Part shown: positions 26,789 through 35,863 of the stretch, in pieces
How the letters are laid out: the number at the start of each line of letters is the position of its first letter
Numbering within the stretch: position 1 is the first letter of the stretch
Assembly: GCF_029953595.1 (NCBI RefSeq)
Contig: NZ_CP124535.1
Location: 2,587,001-2,651,000 of the forward strand
Source of the DNA: Fuscovulum ytuae
GTDB lineage: Bacteria > Pseudomonadota > Alphaproteobacteria > Rhodobacterales > Rhodobacteraceae
DNA length: 64,000 nucleotides
Reading direction: 5' to 3'
The notes under the pieces: model-generated
What the model was told of the DNA's origin: nothing
Databases searched by the model: none
The model's input: only the letters and a program-made list of their open reading frames with translations
Position numbers and translations under genes: made by a program

Positions 26789-28983
26789 GATGCGCTGCGG
26801 GCCAGATGGGCGAGGACGGCCTCGCGCGGGCCATCCACGGCAAGGCGGCCATTTTGCAGGATGAGGGTGCGGGACGTCAGGCCGAGGATGGGCAGGCGAT
26901 GCGTGGCAATGAGCGCGGTGCGCCCGTGCAGCCATGGGCCAAGGCGGGCCACGAGGGTGGATTCCAGCGTCTGGTCCAGCGCGGCGGTGGGTTCGTCCAG
27001 AAGGACGATGCGGGGGTCTTGCAGCCAGAGCCGGGCCCAGCCGATGGATTGGCGCTGGCCATGGGAGAGGCCTTCGCCCATTTCGCGGATCTCAAGATCC
27101 AGACCGCGGGGATGGCCGCGCAGGAACGCGCCAAGCCCCGCGAAATCGAGCGCGGCATAGATGCGGTCATCATCGGGTTCGAGGTCGGAAAGGACGAGGT
27201 TTTCGCGCAAGGTACCCGAGAAGAGGCGCACCTCTTGCCCCAGATAGCCGATATTGCGGCGCAGGTCGCGGGGGTGGATCTGGCCCATATCGGCCCCGTC
27301 AAGCTGGATGCGGCCATGGCTGGGATCGGCAAGGCCTGCAAGGCAGCGCAAGAGCGTCGATTTGCCGGATCCGTTCGCGCCAAGGATGGCGGCGTGCTGG
27401 CCTGCCGGGATGGCAAGCGCCGGGATATCGAGGACGGGGGAGGCATCGGGGGCGTAGCGGAAGGTCAGGTCGCGCAGATCATAGCGGCCCGACAATGTTT
27501 CGCGGCGCAGGTAGCGGCGGGCGGGGTCTTCGACCTGTGGCGCGGTGGCGATGGCGTCGAGGGCGGAAAGCGCGGCGCGGACCTGCGACCAGCGGGCAAG
27601 CGTGGCGGATAGCTGTGACAGCGGGCCAAGGGTGCGGGCGGTGAGGAGCGAGACGGCGATGATGGTGCCGACCGTGAAGCTGCCTGCAAAGACGAGGTAG
27701 GTGCCGATCAGGATGGCGGCGATGCCGGTGGCTTGTTGCACGCCCTGCGCCCAAGCCGACAGAAGCGTCGTCAGGTGGCGCTGGTCGGACGCGCGGATTG
27801 CCGAGAGGGTGACGAGTTCGTTCCAGAGCCGGGTGAAACGGTCCTGCCCACGCAAGGTGGCCACGGTTTCCTGTTCGAAGACCGCCTCGAACAGAAGGCG
27901 GGCGGCGCGGATATTGGCCCCCTGCCCTGCTTGGGTGAGGGCAATCATCTTCTTTTGCAGGAGAAGACCGGGGACGACCATCAGGATGCCGCCGAAGATG
28001 AGGACCCAGACGAGGTTGCCGCCGATCATCGCCACAAGGGCAAGGAAAATAACGAGGAAGGGCAGATCGGCCAGCGTGCCGATGGTGGCGGCGGTGAAGA
28101 ATTCGCGGACCGATCCGAAATCGCGCATGGCGGCGAAGATCTGGCTGGGCTGGTGGCGGCCCGCGATGGGGCGCAGGTGCAGGAGGCGCGTCATCAGCCT
28201 GTCTTGCACGGCGGTTTCAATGCGGCGGCCTGCTGTATCCATGAGCGCGGCGCGGGCGATGCGGAGGGCAGCATCAAAGGCGATGGCCAAGAGCGCGCCA
28301 AGCGTAAGGACCCAGAGCGTCGGTTCGGACTGGTTGGGGATGACGCGGTCGTAGATTTGCAGCGCATAAAGCGCGATGGCGGTGGCCAGAAGGTTGGCGG
28401 TGAGGGAAGCGGCGGCCACCTCGGCGAAGGCGCGACGGTGGTGACGGAATTCGGACCAGAACCAATGCGGTTCCTCGCCCGGTTCGGAATGGCGAGCGGC
28501 CACTTCGGCAAAGGGCAGGCGGACGCGCAGAAGCCAGCCCGCGAAATGGGGGGTGAAATCCCGAAGCGGGATATCGGCGGAACGGTCTGGGGTGGTGGGA
28601 TCGTAGATCGTGATCCGGTCATCGTGGCGGGAAAGGATCAGGAGGAGCTGGCCGGTCTGCATCTCGGCCAGTGCGGGCAGGGTGGTGAGGTCGGGGTCGT
28701 GGTCAAGCGTGACGGAATAGCCCGCACGGCGGAAAGCGGCGGAGAGGTGGTCAAAGCCGGGGCGTTCAGGGGCGCCGATGGCGGCAAGATGGTCAAGAAG
28801 GTCGGACGGCAGGAGGCGGCCACCGAGGCGGGTGGACAGGACGGCGGCCAGTTCGGCGCGGGCGCGCAGGGCGGTGGGGGCGGCAGGGGGCGCGGGGGTG
28901 AAGGCTGTCGGGGCCTGCGGGACGGCGCGGGCGGGATGAAGATCGAAGGCGATGACGCGCGGCTGGGCCGCCGGTTCTGTCAC
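26785..28983 (-). CDS. Type I secretion ABC exporter, LapB/RtxB-like
   Basis: Inner-membrane ATP-driven exporter for the adjacent adhesin. The 732-residue protein has an N-terminal C39-peptidase-like domain (about 35-160) in which I see no catalytic Cys, as in RTX/LapB exporters that bind rather than cleave their substrate. The six-helix membrane domain spans about 185-480. The ATPase has Walker A GANGSGKSTLLRCLAG (about 535), signature LSHGQRQSIGWARL (about 640) and Walker B PRIVLLDEPTAALD. Both ends overlap the neighbours by four bases, so TolC-like, ABC and HlyD are translationally coupled. Confidence 0.93.
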   Translation of the reverse strand: MTEPAAQPRVIAFDLHPARAVPQAPTAFTPAPPAAPTALRARAELAAVLSTRLGGRLLPSDLLDHLAAIGAPERPGFDHLSAAFRRAGYSVTLDHDPDLTTLPALAEMQTGQLLLILSRHDDRITIYDPTTPDRSADIPLRDFTPHFAGWLLRVRLPFAEVAARHSEPGEEPHWFWSEFRHHRRAFAEVAAASLTANLLATAIALYALQIYDRVIPNQSEPTLWVLTLGALLAIAFDAALRIARAALMDTAGRRIETAVQDRLMTRLLHLRPIAGRHQPSQIFAAMRDFGSVREFFTAATIGTLADLPFLVIFLALVAMIGGNLVWVLIFGGILMVVPGLLLQKKMIALTQAGQGANIRAARLLFEAVFEQETVATLRGQDRFTRLWNELVTLSAIRASDQRHLTTLLSAWAQGVQQATGIAAILIGTYLVFAGSFTVGTIIAVSLLTARTLGPLSQLSATLARWSQVRAALSALDAIATAPQVEDPARRYLRRETLSGRYDLRDLTFRYAPDASPVLDIPALAIPAGQHAAILGANGSGKSTLLRCLAGLADPSHGRIQLDGADMGQIHPRDLRRNIGYLGQEVRLFSGTLRENLVLSDLEPDDDRIYAALDFAGLGAFLRGHPRGLDLEIREMGEGLSHGQRQSIGWARLWLQDPRIVLLDEPTAALDQTLESTLVARLGPWLHGRTALIATHRLPILGLTSRTLILQNGRLAVDGPREAVLAHLARSAS

Positions 28984-30326
28984 AATCGCGCCCCATCCAA
29001 GAGGAGCCCGGCATCGCGGGCAATTTCCAGTTCGAGGCGGGCGATATCATAGGCGAGCGAGGCCTGATCGCGTTCCAGCCGGGCGGCGGCGGCGGTCTGG
29101 GCGGTGAGATCGGTCAGGCTGCGGCGGCCAAGGCGGTATTGTTCGGCGTAAAGGTCCAGATTGGCGCGGGTTTGGCGAAGCACCTCGGCCCCTTGGGCCT
29201 GACGGGTGCGGAGGGTGGCGATGCGGCCCTCGGTCTCTTGGCGGCTGCGGTCGGCGGCGCGGCGTGCCTCATCCGTTTGGCGGGCGACGAGGTCGGGCGT
29301 GGCGGCGGCGGCGGCCAATGTGGCAGGGCTGCCAAGGCCAAGGGTGACGCCGCCCAGCGCAAGGCCGGAGGTGACGGCATCCTCGGTCGCGGTGGCGGTG
29401 GCGGAAAGGCCGGGAAGGGCGTTGGCGCGGGTGATCCGCGCCTCGGCCAGATGGCGGGCGCCGTCGGCCTGTTGGCGCAGAACCGACAAGGGGTCGGCGT
29501 CAGACGGAGGCGGCAAGGGATCAAGACCAGAGAGCGTTTCAGCCATGTTAGAGCCTGTTTGAAGGCGCAGATCGGCCAAGGCCTGCATTCGGGCCTGCCG
29601 ATCCGCGGCCAGCGTGGCCTGCATTTCGGTGATGGTCTGGGCGATGATCTGTTCTTCGCTGCGGTCCGACAATCCGCCCTTGATGCGGGCGGTGACGATG
29701 CGGTGGAATTCGGTCAGGCGAGCGACGGCCTGCTGCGCAACCTCGGCCTGCGCGCGGGCGCGTTCGGCATCGAGATAACGGGAAAGAGCGTCAAAGGCGC
29801 GCTGGTTTTGGCGGGCGGATAGGGTGACGGCGGCAAGGTCAAGCTCGGCGGCGGCGCGGTCGCGTTGGGCATCGCGGCGGCCATGATCGAAGAGGGGCTG
29901 ATCGACGACGAGCCGCGCGGCGAGGCCTGCGATACCGTCGAGCGACAGGCTGGGGGTGATGGTGGGCCAGCCGTTACGCGACGCTGCCTCGGCCTTTAGC
30001 CGGGCAAGGCCAAGCTCGGCCGCCTCGACCTGCGGGGCGGCGGCATGGGTGGCGGTGGCGATGCGGGCAAAGACGCCATTCGGCGGCAGGATGGAGCGGC
30101 GGGCGGAAAGATCAGCCACAAGGGGGGAAGCGGTGCTGCCTTCGGGGGAAAGACGCTGGCGCGCCTGAAGATCGGAGGGCGGTTTGCCCGGCGCGAAGGC
30201 CAGCATGGCGGGCGGCTGCAACCCGCCCATGCATCCCGAAAGCAGCACCGCGACGGACAGAAGCACCCAAGTGGGGCCAAGATGGGGTGCCCTGACCGAT
30301 CTGGATAGAAGTGAGGCAGGCTGCAT
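28980..30326 (-). CDS. TolC-family outer-membrane channel, lipoprotein-type
   Basis: Outer-membrane exit duct of the type I secretion system, LapE/TolC-like. The 448-residue protein has a lipoprotein signal peptide with lipobox LLSGC (about 28-32) after an Arg-containing start. Two long Ala/Gln/Arg-rich helical halves, typical of the OEP fold, follow: LARLKAEAASRNGWPTITPS (about 105-125) and the C-terminal YRLGRRSLTDLTAQTAAAAR. It starts 10 bases after the adhesin stop and overlaps the ABC gene by four bases. Confidence 0.9.
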   Translation of the reverse strand: MQPASLLSRSVRAPHLGPTWVLLSVAVLLSGCMGGLQPPAMLAFAPGKPPSDLQARQRLSPEGSTASPLVADLSARRSILPPNGVFARIATATHAAAPQVEAAELGLARLKAEAASRNGWPTITPSLSLDGIAGLAARLVVDQPLFDHGRRDAQRDRAAAELDLAAVTLSARQNQRAFDALSRYLDAERARAQAEVAQQAVARLTEFHRIVTARIKGGLSDRSEEQIIAQTITEMQATLAADRQARMQALADLRLQTGSNMAETLSGLDPLPPPSDADPLSVLRQQADGARHLAEARITRANALPGLSATATATEDAVTSGLALGGVTLGLGSPATLAAAAATPDLVARQTDEARRAADRSRQETEGRIATLRTRQAQGAEVLRQTRANLDLYAEQYRLGRRSLTDLTAQTAAAARLERDQASLAYDIARLELEIARDAGLLLDGARL

Positions 30327-30336
30327 GGCGCGGCCC

Positions 30337-33300
30337 TTAGATTTGTCTGAGGCTGATGTCGTCTTCGATGATGATCCGCGCGCCCGAGGTGCCGAGGGTG
30401 TAGATATCGAAGGCGTTGCCGTTGATCATGCGGTTGTCTTCGACCTTGACGGCGTTCACCAAGGAGATTTCGTCGTCGCTATCACCTTTGATGAGCAGCG
30501 TATTGTCCGGCCCGGTGACCGAGAGAAGCTGCTGCTCGGTGATCGTCAAGCGGGCATCGGGGACGCGGGTCAGGTCGATCGCGGCAAGATCGACGCCTTG
30601 CAGCCCTTCGCGGCCCAGATCGACGGTGGTGGTGGCGGAGTTCGTGTCGTTGATGAAGAGGGTGTTGGCCGTGTTTCCTGCCGCATCGGCGGTATTGATG
30701 ACGAGATAACTGCCATCCGGCACGGTCTGGTTGTTGAGGAATTGAAACCGTTCCTCGTTCATGAAGGAGTCATAGGTTTCGCGGGCGGCAAGCGGGGTGG
30801 CGGGCCCGGTCGGATCGATCCGCTGGAACGTGTAGAGATCGGTCGACGGGGCGGTGGTCAGGGCGCGCAGGCCGGTTCCCACATCTTCGGCTGCGATGAC
30901 GTCGGGCGTGGACGGGGCGATGGTGTCGACGGCAAAGGTCTTTTCGAACGGGCCGCTTGTGTTGCCTGCCGTATCTACGGCGGTGACGGAAATCGGGATG
31001 CCCGTGCGTTCGCCGGTGGGAATTTGGTTGGAGGTGAAGTTGACGGACCAATCGCCATCGGCATTGGCGGTGGCAGTGTGGATGTGGTTGCCCAAGGTGA
31101 CGTTGATGGTGGAACCGACCTCTGCCTTGCCTTCGACCCTAAGGCCTGCGGCATGTTCGCGGGCGTTCAGGATGTTGTCGGTGCCGGTGCCAAGGCGGAT
31201 GTCCGCCGCGTTGAAATTGGCGACCACGGTGTCGATGGCGACGGTCTGTTGCGCCTGCGCGGTGTTGCCAAGGGTATCGCGGGCGGTGGCGGTGATGGTG
31301 GCGCTGGCATTCGCGCCTTCGGGCAGGTCGGCGCCGGGGATGCGGTAGGACCATGTGCCGTTGGTCGTCTGGCTGCCCGGAATTTCATGTGTCTTGCCAT
31401 TGCCCCATGCGAGGGTGACGCTGGCACCGGGTTCCACGCTGCCGGTGACGAGAAGGCCTTGGCCCCGTTCGACGGCATTCAGGACCGAGGCGTCGCGGGG
31501 GCCATCGTTGACGCTGCCCCTCAGATCGGGGGCGTCGAAGGTGAAGTTGCCGACTTGGGTATCGACGGCAAAGCTGCGGGTTTCGGTGGCGCTGCGGTTG
31601 CCCGCCGCATCGACGGAATAGGCCGAGAGGGTGGCCTGCGACCCGTGGGCAAGACCATTAAGGTTGGCGCTGGTGAAGGTGTGTGTCCATGCGCCAGTGT
31701 CCGACACCGGGACGGGGCCGTAATTGGTGCCGTTGAGCGAGAGGAAGACCTGCGCACCCGCCTCGCCCGTGCCACCGACGGTGAAGCCTGCACGCTGTTC
31801 CGGGCCGGACAGGATGCGGTCTGCGCCCACGGGTTCGGGCGTGAGCGTCATGGCGGTTTCAAGGTCGATGCGAATGGGGCGGGTGGCGGTGGCGCTGTTG
31901 CCTGCCGCATCCCATGCGGTGACGGTAAGGGTGCTGTTTTGCGAAGCGGTGGCGGTGCCTGCCGGGAAGCGGATGGACCATGTGCCATCCCCGTTCAGCG
32001 TGGCGGGGACAGGTTGGCCGAGCCATTGCACCTCGACCCGCGTGGCATCGCGGGGGGCGGTGCCGGTGAGGGTGAGGGCGCCTTGGGAGTCCGTCAGGTT
32101 CACCACATTGTCGATGGCGAAGGGGGCGGGATCAAGGGCGACCGACATCTGGGTGTCGATGTTGATGCTGCGGGTGACGGTGGTGGGGTTGTCGGCGGCG
32201 TCGCGGGTGGTGACGGTGACCTGCCGGGAATAGGTGCCATCGGGGAAGCTGTTGGCGGGCAGTTCATGCGACCAGACGCCATTGGCGTTGGCGGTGCGCG
32301 TCACGGTGCCGGGGATACCTTCGATCGTCACGGTGACGGAGGTATTGGGCGTGGCCGTGCCGGTGAGGACGATCGGTTGCAGGCTTTCGGCGCGGTTGAC
32401 CACGTTGTCGCCTGCGACGCCATTCAGGGCGAGCGGCGGGGGGATCGTGTCCAGCACCACGCTTTCCGTGATGGTACGGGTGTTGCCAAGCGGATCGGCG
32501 GCAGTGACGGTGACGGTTTGGCTGCGTTCGCCGCCGGGAATTTCCTGTGGGGTGAAGGTGATTTCCCATGTGCCATTCGCGGCAACCGTGGCGGGACGGG
32601 TGATCGCACCCGGCGCCCCCGGAATGCCCAGCGTGACATTGACCGTGGCACCCGGTTCGGTGGTGCCCTTCAGGGTGACGCCATCAGCATATTCGGCCAG
32701 GTTTTCGACATCGCCGTTGGACTGGAACCCTGTGGTGGCGCGCAGATCGGGCGGCGTGAGGTCGATGATATAGCCGGGGCCGCTGAGGGTGGCGTTGCTG
32801 CCATTGCCCGTGAAGCTGGCGGTGGCGGTGTGGGTGCCATCGGCGGGCAGCGTGGGGCCGGAGAAGCCCGCCGTCCATGTGCCATTGCCGTTGACGGTGG
32901 TGGTCTGCTGCTGGTTCCCGATGGTGACGGTGACCGTATCGCCGGGAACGCCCGTTCCCGTCACTGTTATGGCCGGATTAGAGGTATTTGAGGTGATGGT
33001 CGTGCTGCTGCCGACGCCATCGACACCGCGGGTGTAGGTGGGTGTGGTGGTGCCGCCCCCGCCTGTTCCCCCCGTGCCGCCCCCCGTGCCGCCCCCTGTA
33101 CCGCCGCCATCGCCCCCACCGCCAAGAAGGGTGGAGGCCGCGACAACACCGCCGCCCACAAGGGCGGCGGTACCAAGGCCCGCGCCGCCCGCGCCAAGAA
33201 GGCCCGGGATAAAGATGCCCATTCCGGCGGGATCATCTTGACCCGTGCCGGCAAGGGCAACGATCGGGTCCTGATCGTAGAAGACAAGGCCGTCAAGCGG

Positions 33301-33654
33301 GCTCCACTTGCCGCCGATATCGGCGGGGATGAAGCTGGCGGAAAGGAAACCATCGCCTGCATCCGTCAGTGCGACTTCGGTGATCGTTCCATCGGTCGAG
33401 AGGTAAAGGCGGTTGGGAACGATGGCATCGGCGTGGAACCAATCGGCCAGTGTGATGACACGGCCATCGGCGAGTTCGATCACCAGATCGGCCCCGTCGC
33501 GGGTATAGCCGATCACGCTGGATTGACCGAGGTTCAGGGACAGGCTGTCGCCCGCGGCTGTCTGGATGAAGGTGCTTTGGTCGGGGCCTGCAACCTGACC
33601 GTATTGGGTTCCGCCCGCAGAACTGCGGACGGCGAAATCGATCGCCGAACTCAT
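30337..33654 (-). CDS. Large repetitive adhesin, BapA/LapA-like, secreted by type I system
   Basis: Surface adhesin of 1105 residues, likely for biofilm or substrate attachment. The N-terminal BapA-prefix-like domain (about 1-190) includes DSLSLNLGQSSVIGYTRDGA and VITLADWFHADAIVPNRLYL. A Gly/Thr-rich linker follows (about 200-235), then seven Ig-like repeats of roughly 95-105 residues, each ending in the pattern D-(A/T/P)-AGN. The C-terminal secretion region (about 1015-1105) holds RLTITEQQLLSVTG, LLIKGDSDDEISLVNAV and YTLGTSGARIIIEDDI, the usual BapA-type end. The start at 33654 has GGAG nine bases upstream. TAAG at residues 32-35 matches the LapG-type cleavage pattern. It heads the secretion operon, so secretor and cargo are co-transcribed. 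Confidence 0.92.
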   Translation of the reverse strand: MSSAIDFAVRSSAGGTQYGQVAGPDQSTFIQTAAGDSLSLNLGQSSVIGYTRDGADLVIELADGRVITLADWFHADAIVPNRLYLSTDGTITEVALTDAGDGFLSASFIPADIGGKWSPLDGLVFYDQDPIVALAGTGQDDPAGMGIFIPGLLGAGGAGLGTAALVGGGVVAASTLLGGGGDGGGTGGGTGGGTGGTGGGGTTTPTYTRGVDGVGSSTTITSNTSNPAITVTGTGVPGDTVTVTIGNQQQTTTVNGNGTWTAGFSGPTLPADGTHTATASFTGNGSNATLSGPGYIIDLTPPDLRATTGFQSNGDVENLAEYADGVTLKGTTEPGATVNVTLGIPGAPGAITRPATVAANGTWEITFTPQEIPGGERSQTVTVTAADPLGNTRTITESVVLDTIPPPLALNGVAGDNVVNRAESLQPIVLTGTATPNTSVTVTIEGIPGTVTRTANANGVWSHELPANSFPDGTYSRQVTVTTRDAADNPTTVTRSINIDTQMSVALDPAPFAIDNVVNLTDSQGALTLTGTAPRDATRVEVQWLGQPVPATLNGDGTWSIRFPAGTATASQNSTLTVTAWDAAGNSATATRPIRIDLETAMTLTPEPVGADRILSGPEQRAGFTVGGTGEAGAQVFLSLNGTNYGPVPVSDTGAWTHTFTSANLNGLAHGSQATLSAYSVDAAGNRSATETRSFAVDTQVGNFTFDAPDLRGSVNDGPRDASVLNAVERGQGLLVTGSVEPGASVTLAWGNGKTHEIPGSQTTNGTWSYRIPGADLPEGANASATITATARDTLGNTAQAQQTVAIDTVVANFNAADIRLGTGTDNILNAREHAAGLRVEGKAEVGSTINVTLGNHIHTATANADGDWSVNFTSNQIPTGERTGIPISVTAVDTAGNTSGPFEKTFAVDTIAPSTPDVIAAEDVGTGLRALTTAPSTDLYTFQRIDPTGPATPLAARETYDSFMNEERFQFLNNQTVPDGSYLVINTADAAGNTANTLFINDTNSATTTVDLGREGLQGVDLAAIDLTRVPDARLTITEQQLLSVTGPDNTLLIKGDSDDEISLVNAVKVEDNRMINGNAFDIYTLGTSGARIIIEDDISLRQI

Positions 33655-33826
33655 GACACTACTCCGCCTCAACCGCCGGAAAAATGTGCCGGCGCACCGC
33701 TCTCGAATGGCCCTTTTGGCGGGCCTTGCAAAAATGCATAGCCGCAAATGGCCCCGGATTCCAGCCCTTTTCTGACAATATGCTGCGGTAGCGGGTCAGA
33801 TGGGGGCCGGATGTGGCGGTTTGGAA

Positions 33827-34825
33827 TCAGCGCAAGCGCTGGCCTGCCGCGTCGAAATGGAAGGCGCGGGTGCCGTCGGGGGTGATGTGGACGGGTTCAT
33901 TCACGGCGTAGTCATGTTCGCCAAACAGCCGCACGGTCAAAAGGCCATGCGGTTCAGCGTGGACATAGACAAGGGTTTCGCCGCCCAGCTTTTCCACATG
34001 GCTGACAGTGCCGGGAAGGCTGCCTGTATCGCGGGAGAGGGTCAGATGTTCGGGGCGGATGCCCGTGGTTTCGCCGCGTTCGCCAAGGGCTGCGGATTTG
34101 AGGAAGTTCATCTGCGGGCTGCCGATGAAACCCGCGACGAAGGTGTTGGCGGGGTTGTTGTAAAGTTCCATCGGCGATCCGGTCTGTTCCACCACCCCGG
34201 CGCGGAGGACGACGATCTTATCGGCGAGCGTCATCGCCTCTACCTGATCATGGGTCACATAGATCATCGTGGCACCCAATTCGCGGTGCAGGCGGGCGAT
34301 TTCGATGCGGGTGGCCACGCGAAGGGCGGCGTCGAGGTTCGACAGCGGTTCATCGAAAAGGAAAAGCTTGGGCGTGCGGACGATGGCGCGGCCGATGGCG
34401 ACACGCTGGCGCTGGCCGCCGGAAAGTTCGGCGGGGCGGCGGTCGAGATAAGGGTCGAGGGCCAGCATGGATGCGGCGCGGGCGGTGGCCTTGTCGATGG
34501 CGGCTTTGGATTCGCCCGCCTGTTTGAGCGCAAGACTCATGTTATCCCGCACGGTGAGGTGGGGGTAGAGGGCGTAGGTCTGGAAGACCATCGCGATTTC
34601 CCGTTTGGCAGGCGCCTCATCCGTGATGTCGCGGGCATCAAGGGTGACGGTGCCTGAGGTCACATCCTCAAGCCCCGCGATCATCCGCAGGAGGGTGGAT
34701 TTTCCGCAGCCGGAGGGGCCGACGAAGACGCAGAATTCGCCTTCTTCGACATGCAGGTCAACGCCCTTGATCACCTCGGTCTTGCCGAAGGATTTGGTGA
34801 CTTTGGACAGCGTCAGCGCACCCAT
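33827..34825 (-). CDS. Sugar ABC transporter ATPase (UgpC/MalK family)
   Basis: Energises the carbohydrate importer encoded just upstream. The 332-residue protein has Walker [21 protein letters not shown] (about 35-54), signature [17 protein letters not shown] (about 135), Walker [17 protein letters not shown] and the switch His in [17 protein letters not shown]-terminal regulatory TOBE-like domain (about 240-332) includes GIRPEHL. It is the last gene of the leftward operon murQ - SBP - permease - permease - oxidoreductase - ATPase, with a 9-base gap after the oxidoreductase. Confidence 0.95.
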   Translation of the reverse strand: MGALTLSKVTKSFGKTEVIKGVDLHVEEGEFCVFVGPSGCGKSTLLRMIAGLEDVTSGTVTLDARDITDEAPAKREIAMVFQTYALYPHLTVRDNMSLALKQAGESKAAIDKATARAASMLALDPYLDRRPAELSGGQRQRVAIGRAIVRTPKLFLFDEPLSNLDAALRVATRIEIARLHRELGATMIYVTHDQVEAMTLADKIVVLRAGVVEQTGSPMELYNNPANTFVAGFIGSPQMNFLKSAALGERGETTGIRPEHLTLSRDTGSLPGTVSHVEKLGGETLVYVHAEPHGLLTVRLFGEHDYAVNEPVHITPDGTRAFHFDAAGQRLR

Positions 34826-34834
34826 GGCGTTTCC

Positions 34835-35863
34835 TTACAGTTTGACGGGCTGGCCGGACCGGACGCTTTCGTCGGCGGCAAGACAGATGGCGAGGGATTG
34901 GACCGCGTCTTCCATATGGCGGGTCAGGTCGATGTCCTCGTGGATGGCGCGGGCCATATAGGCCTGTTCGCGTTCGCAGAGGTCTTGATGGCCGGGCTCA
35001 TCGGCCATGGAGAGGTCCTCATCCGGCTGGTCCACGCGGTGGACGCGGATGGTTGAGGTCTTGGTGTGGGTGTCGTGGTCATCCGACCGCGCGCTTTCGG
35101 GCATGCGGATGGAAACGGCGCCATTCGGGCTGACCACATCCTTCACGAAAAAGGCGGTGTCAGACATCATGGGGCCCCAGCCTGCCTCATACCAGCCGAC
35201 GGAGCCATCGGCGAAGAGAACTTGGAAATGGCCATAATTATACATGTCGGGCGCGATTTCGTTCGACAGGCGCAGGCCCATCCCCCGCACCTCGACCGGT
35301 TTGGCATCGGTGATCTGGCACATGACATCGACGTAATGAACGCCGCAATCGACAATGGGGGATGTGGTCTGCATGAGGGTCTTGTGAACCTCCCATGTCG
35401 GACCCGAGGATTGCTGGTTGAGGTTCAGGCGAAAGACATAAGGCCCGCCCAAAGCGCGCGCTTCTGCAATGAGGCGCATCCATGACGGATGGTGGCGCAG
35501 GATATAGCCGATAACAAGCTTACGATTGTTCGCCTTGGCGCAATCGACCACGCGGCGGGCATCTGAAACCGTGGTGGCCAGCGGCTTTTCGACAAAGACA
35601 TGCGCGCCCTGTTCCATCGCCATGCAGGCGTAATCAGCATGGCTGTCGGAATAGGTGGAGATGTTGACGAGATCAGGTTTTAGCCTTGTTAGAGCCTGTT
35701 TGTAGTCCGGTTCGATGCTGTAGGCGGCCAGTGTCGGGTCGAGCTTTGGTTCGCTGCGGTTCACTAGACCGACCAGATCAAAGGCCGGGTTGCGGTGATA
35801 GGCCAGCGCATGGCTGCGGCCCATGGTGCCGAGACCGGCGACGAGCGTGCGGATGGGGGTCAT
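34835..35863 (-). CDS. Gfo/Idh/MocA-family NAD(P)-dependent oxidoreductase
   Basis: Probable sugar dehydrogenase. The 342-residue protein has the N-terminal Rossmann motif TLVAGLGTMGRSHALAYHRN (about 5-24) and the family hallmark EKPLATTVSDARRVVDCA (Lys about 93). The C-terminal domain has the catalytic-region motif IVDCGVHYVDVM (about 168-179), with Asp and His in place. The ATG at 35863 overlaps the stop of the permease gene (ATGA). Its position inside a transport operon headed by murQ points to an amino-sugar, possibly an anhydro- or lactyl-sugar, as substrate. The family includes levoglucosan dehydrogenase and many inositol or sugar dehydrogenases, so the substrate is inference only. Confidence 0.88.
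   Translation of the reverse strand: MTPIRTLVAGLGTMGRSHALAYHRNPAFDLVGLVNRSEPKLDPTLAAYSIEPDYKQALTRLKPDLVNISTYSDSHADYACMAMEQGAHVFVEKPLATTVSDARRVVDCAKANNRKLVIGYILRHHPSWMRLIAEARALGGPYVFRLNLNQQSSGPTWEVHKTLMQTTSPIVDCGVHYVDVMCQITDAKPVEVRGMGLRLSNEIAPDMYNYGHFQVLFADGSVGWYEAGWGPMMSDTAFFVKDVVSPNGAVSIRMPESARSDDHDTHTKTSTIRVHRVDQPDEDLSMADEPGHQDLCEREQAYMARAIHEDIDLTRHMEDAVQSLAICLAADESVRSGQPVKL

Noticed and set aside
30184-32991. 935-codon Gly/Asp-rich frame opposite the adhesin
   Set aside because: The minus-strand frame encodes Ig-like repeats and a secretion signal; the plus-strand frame is its shadow.
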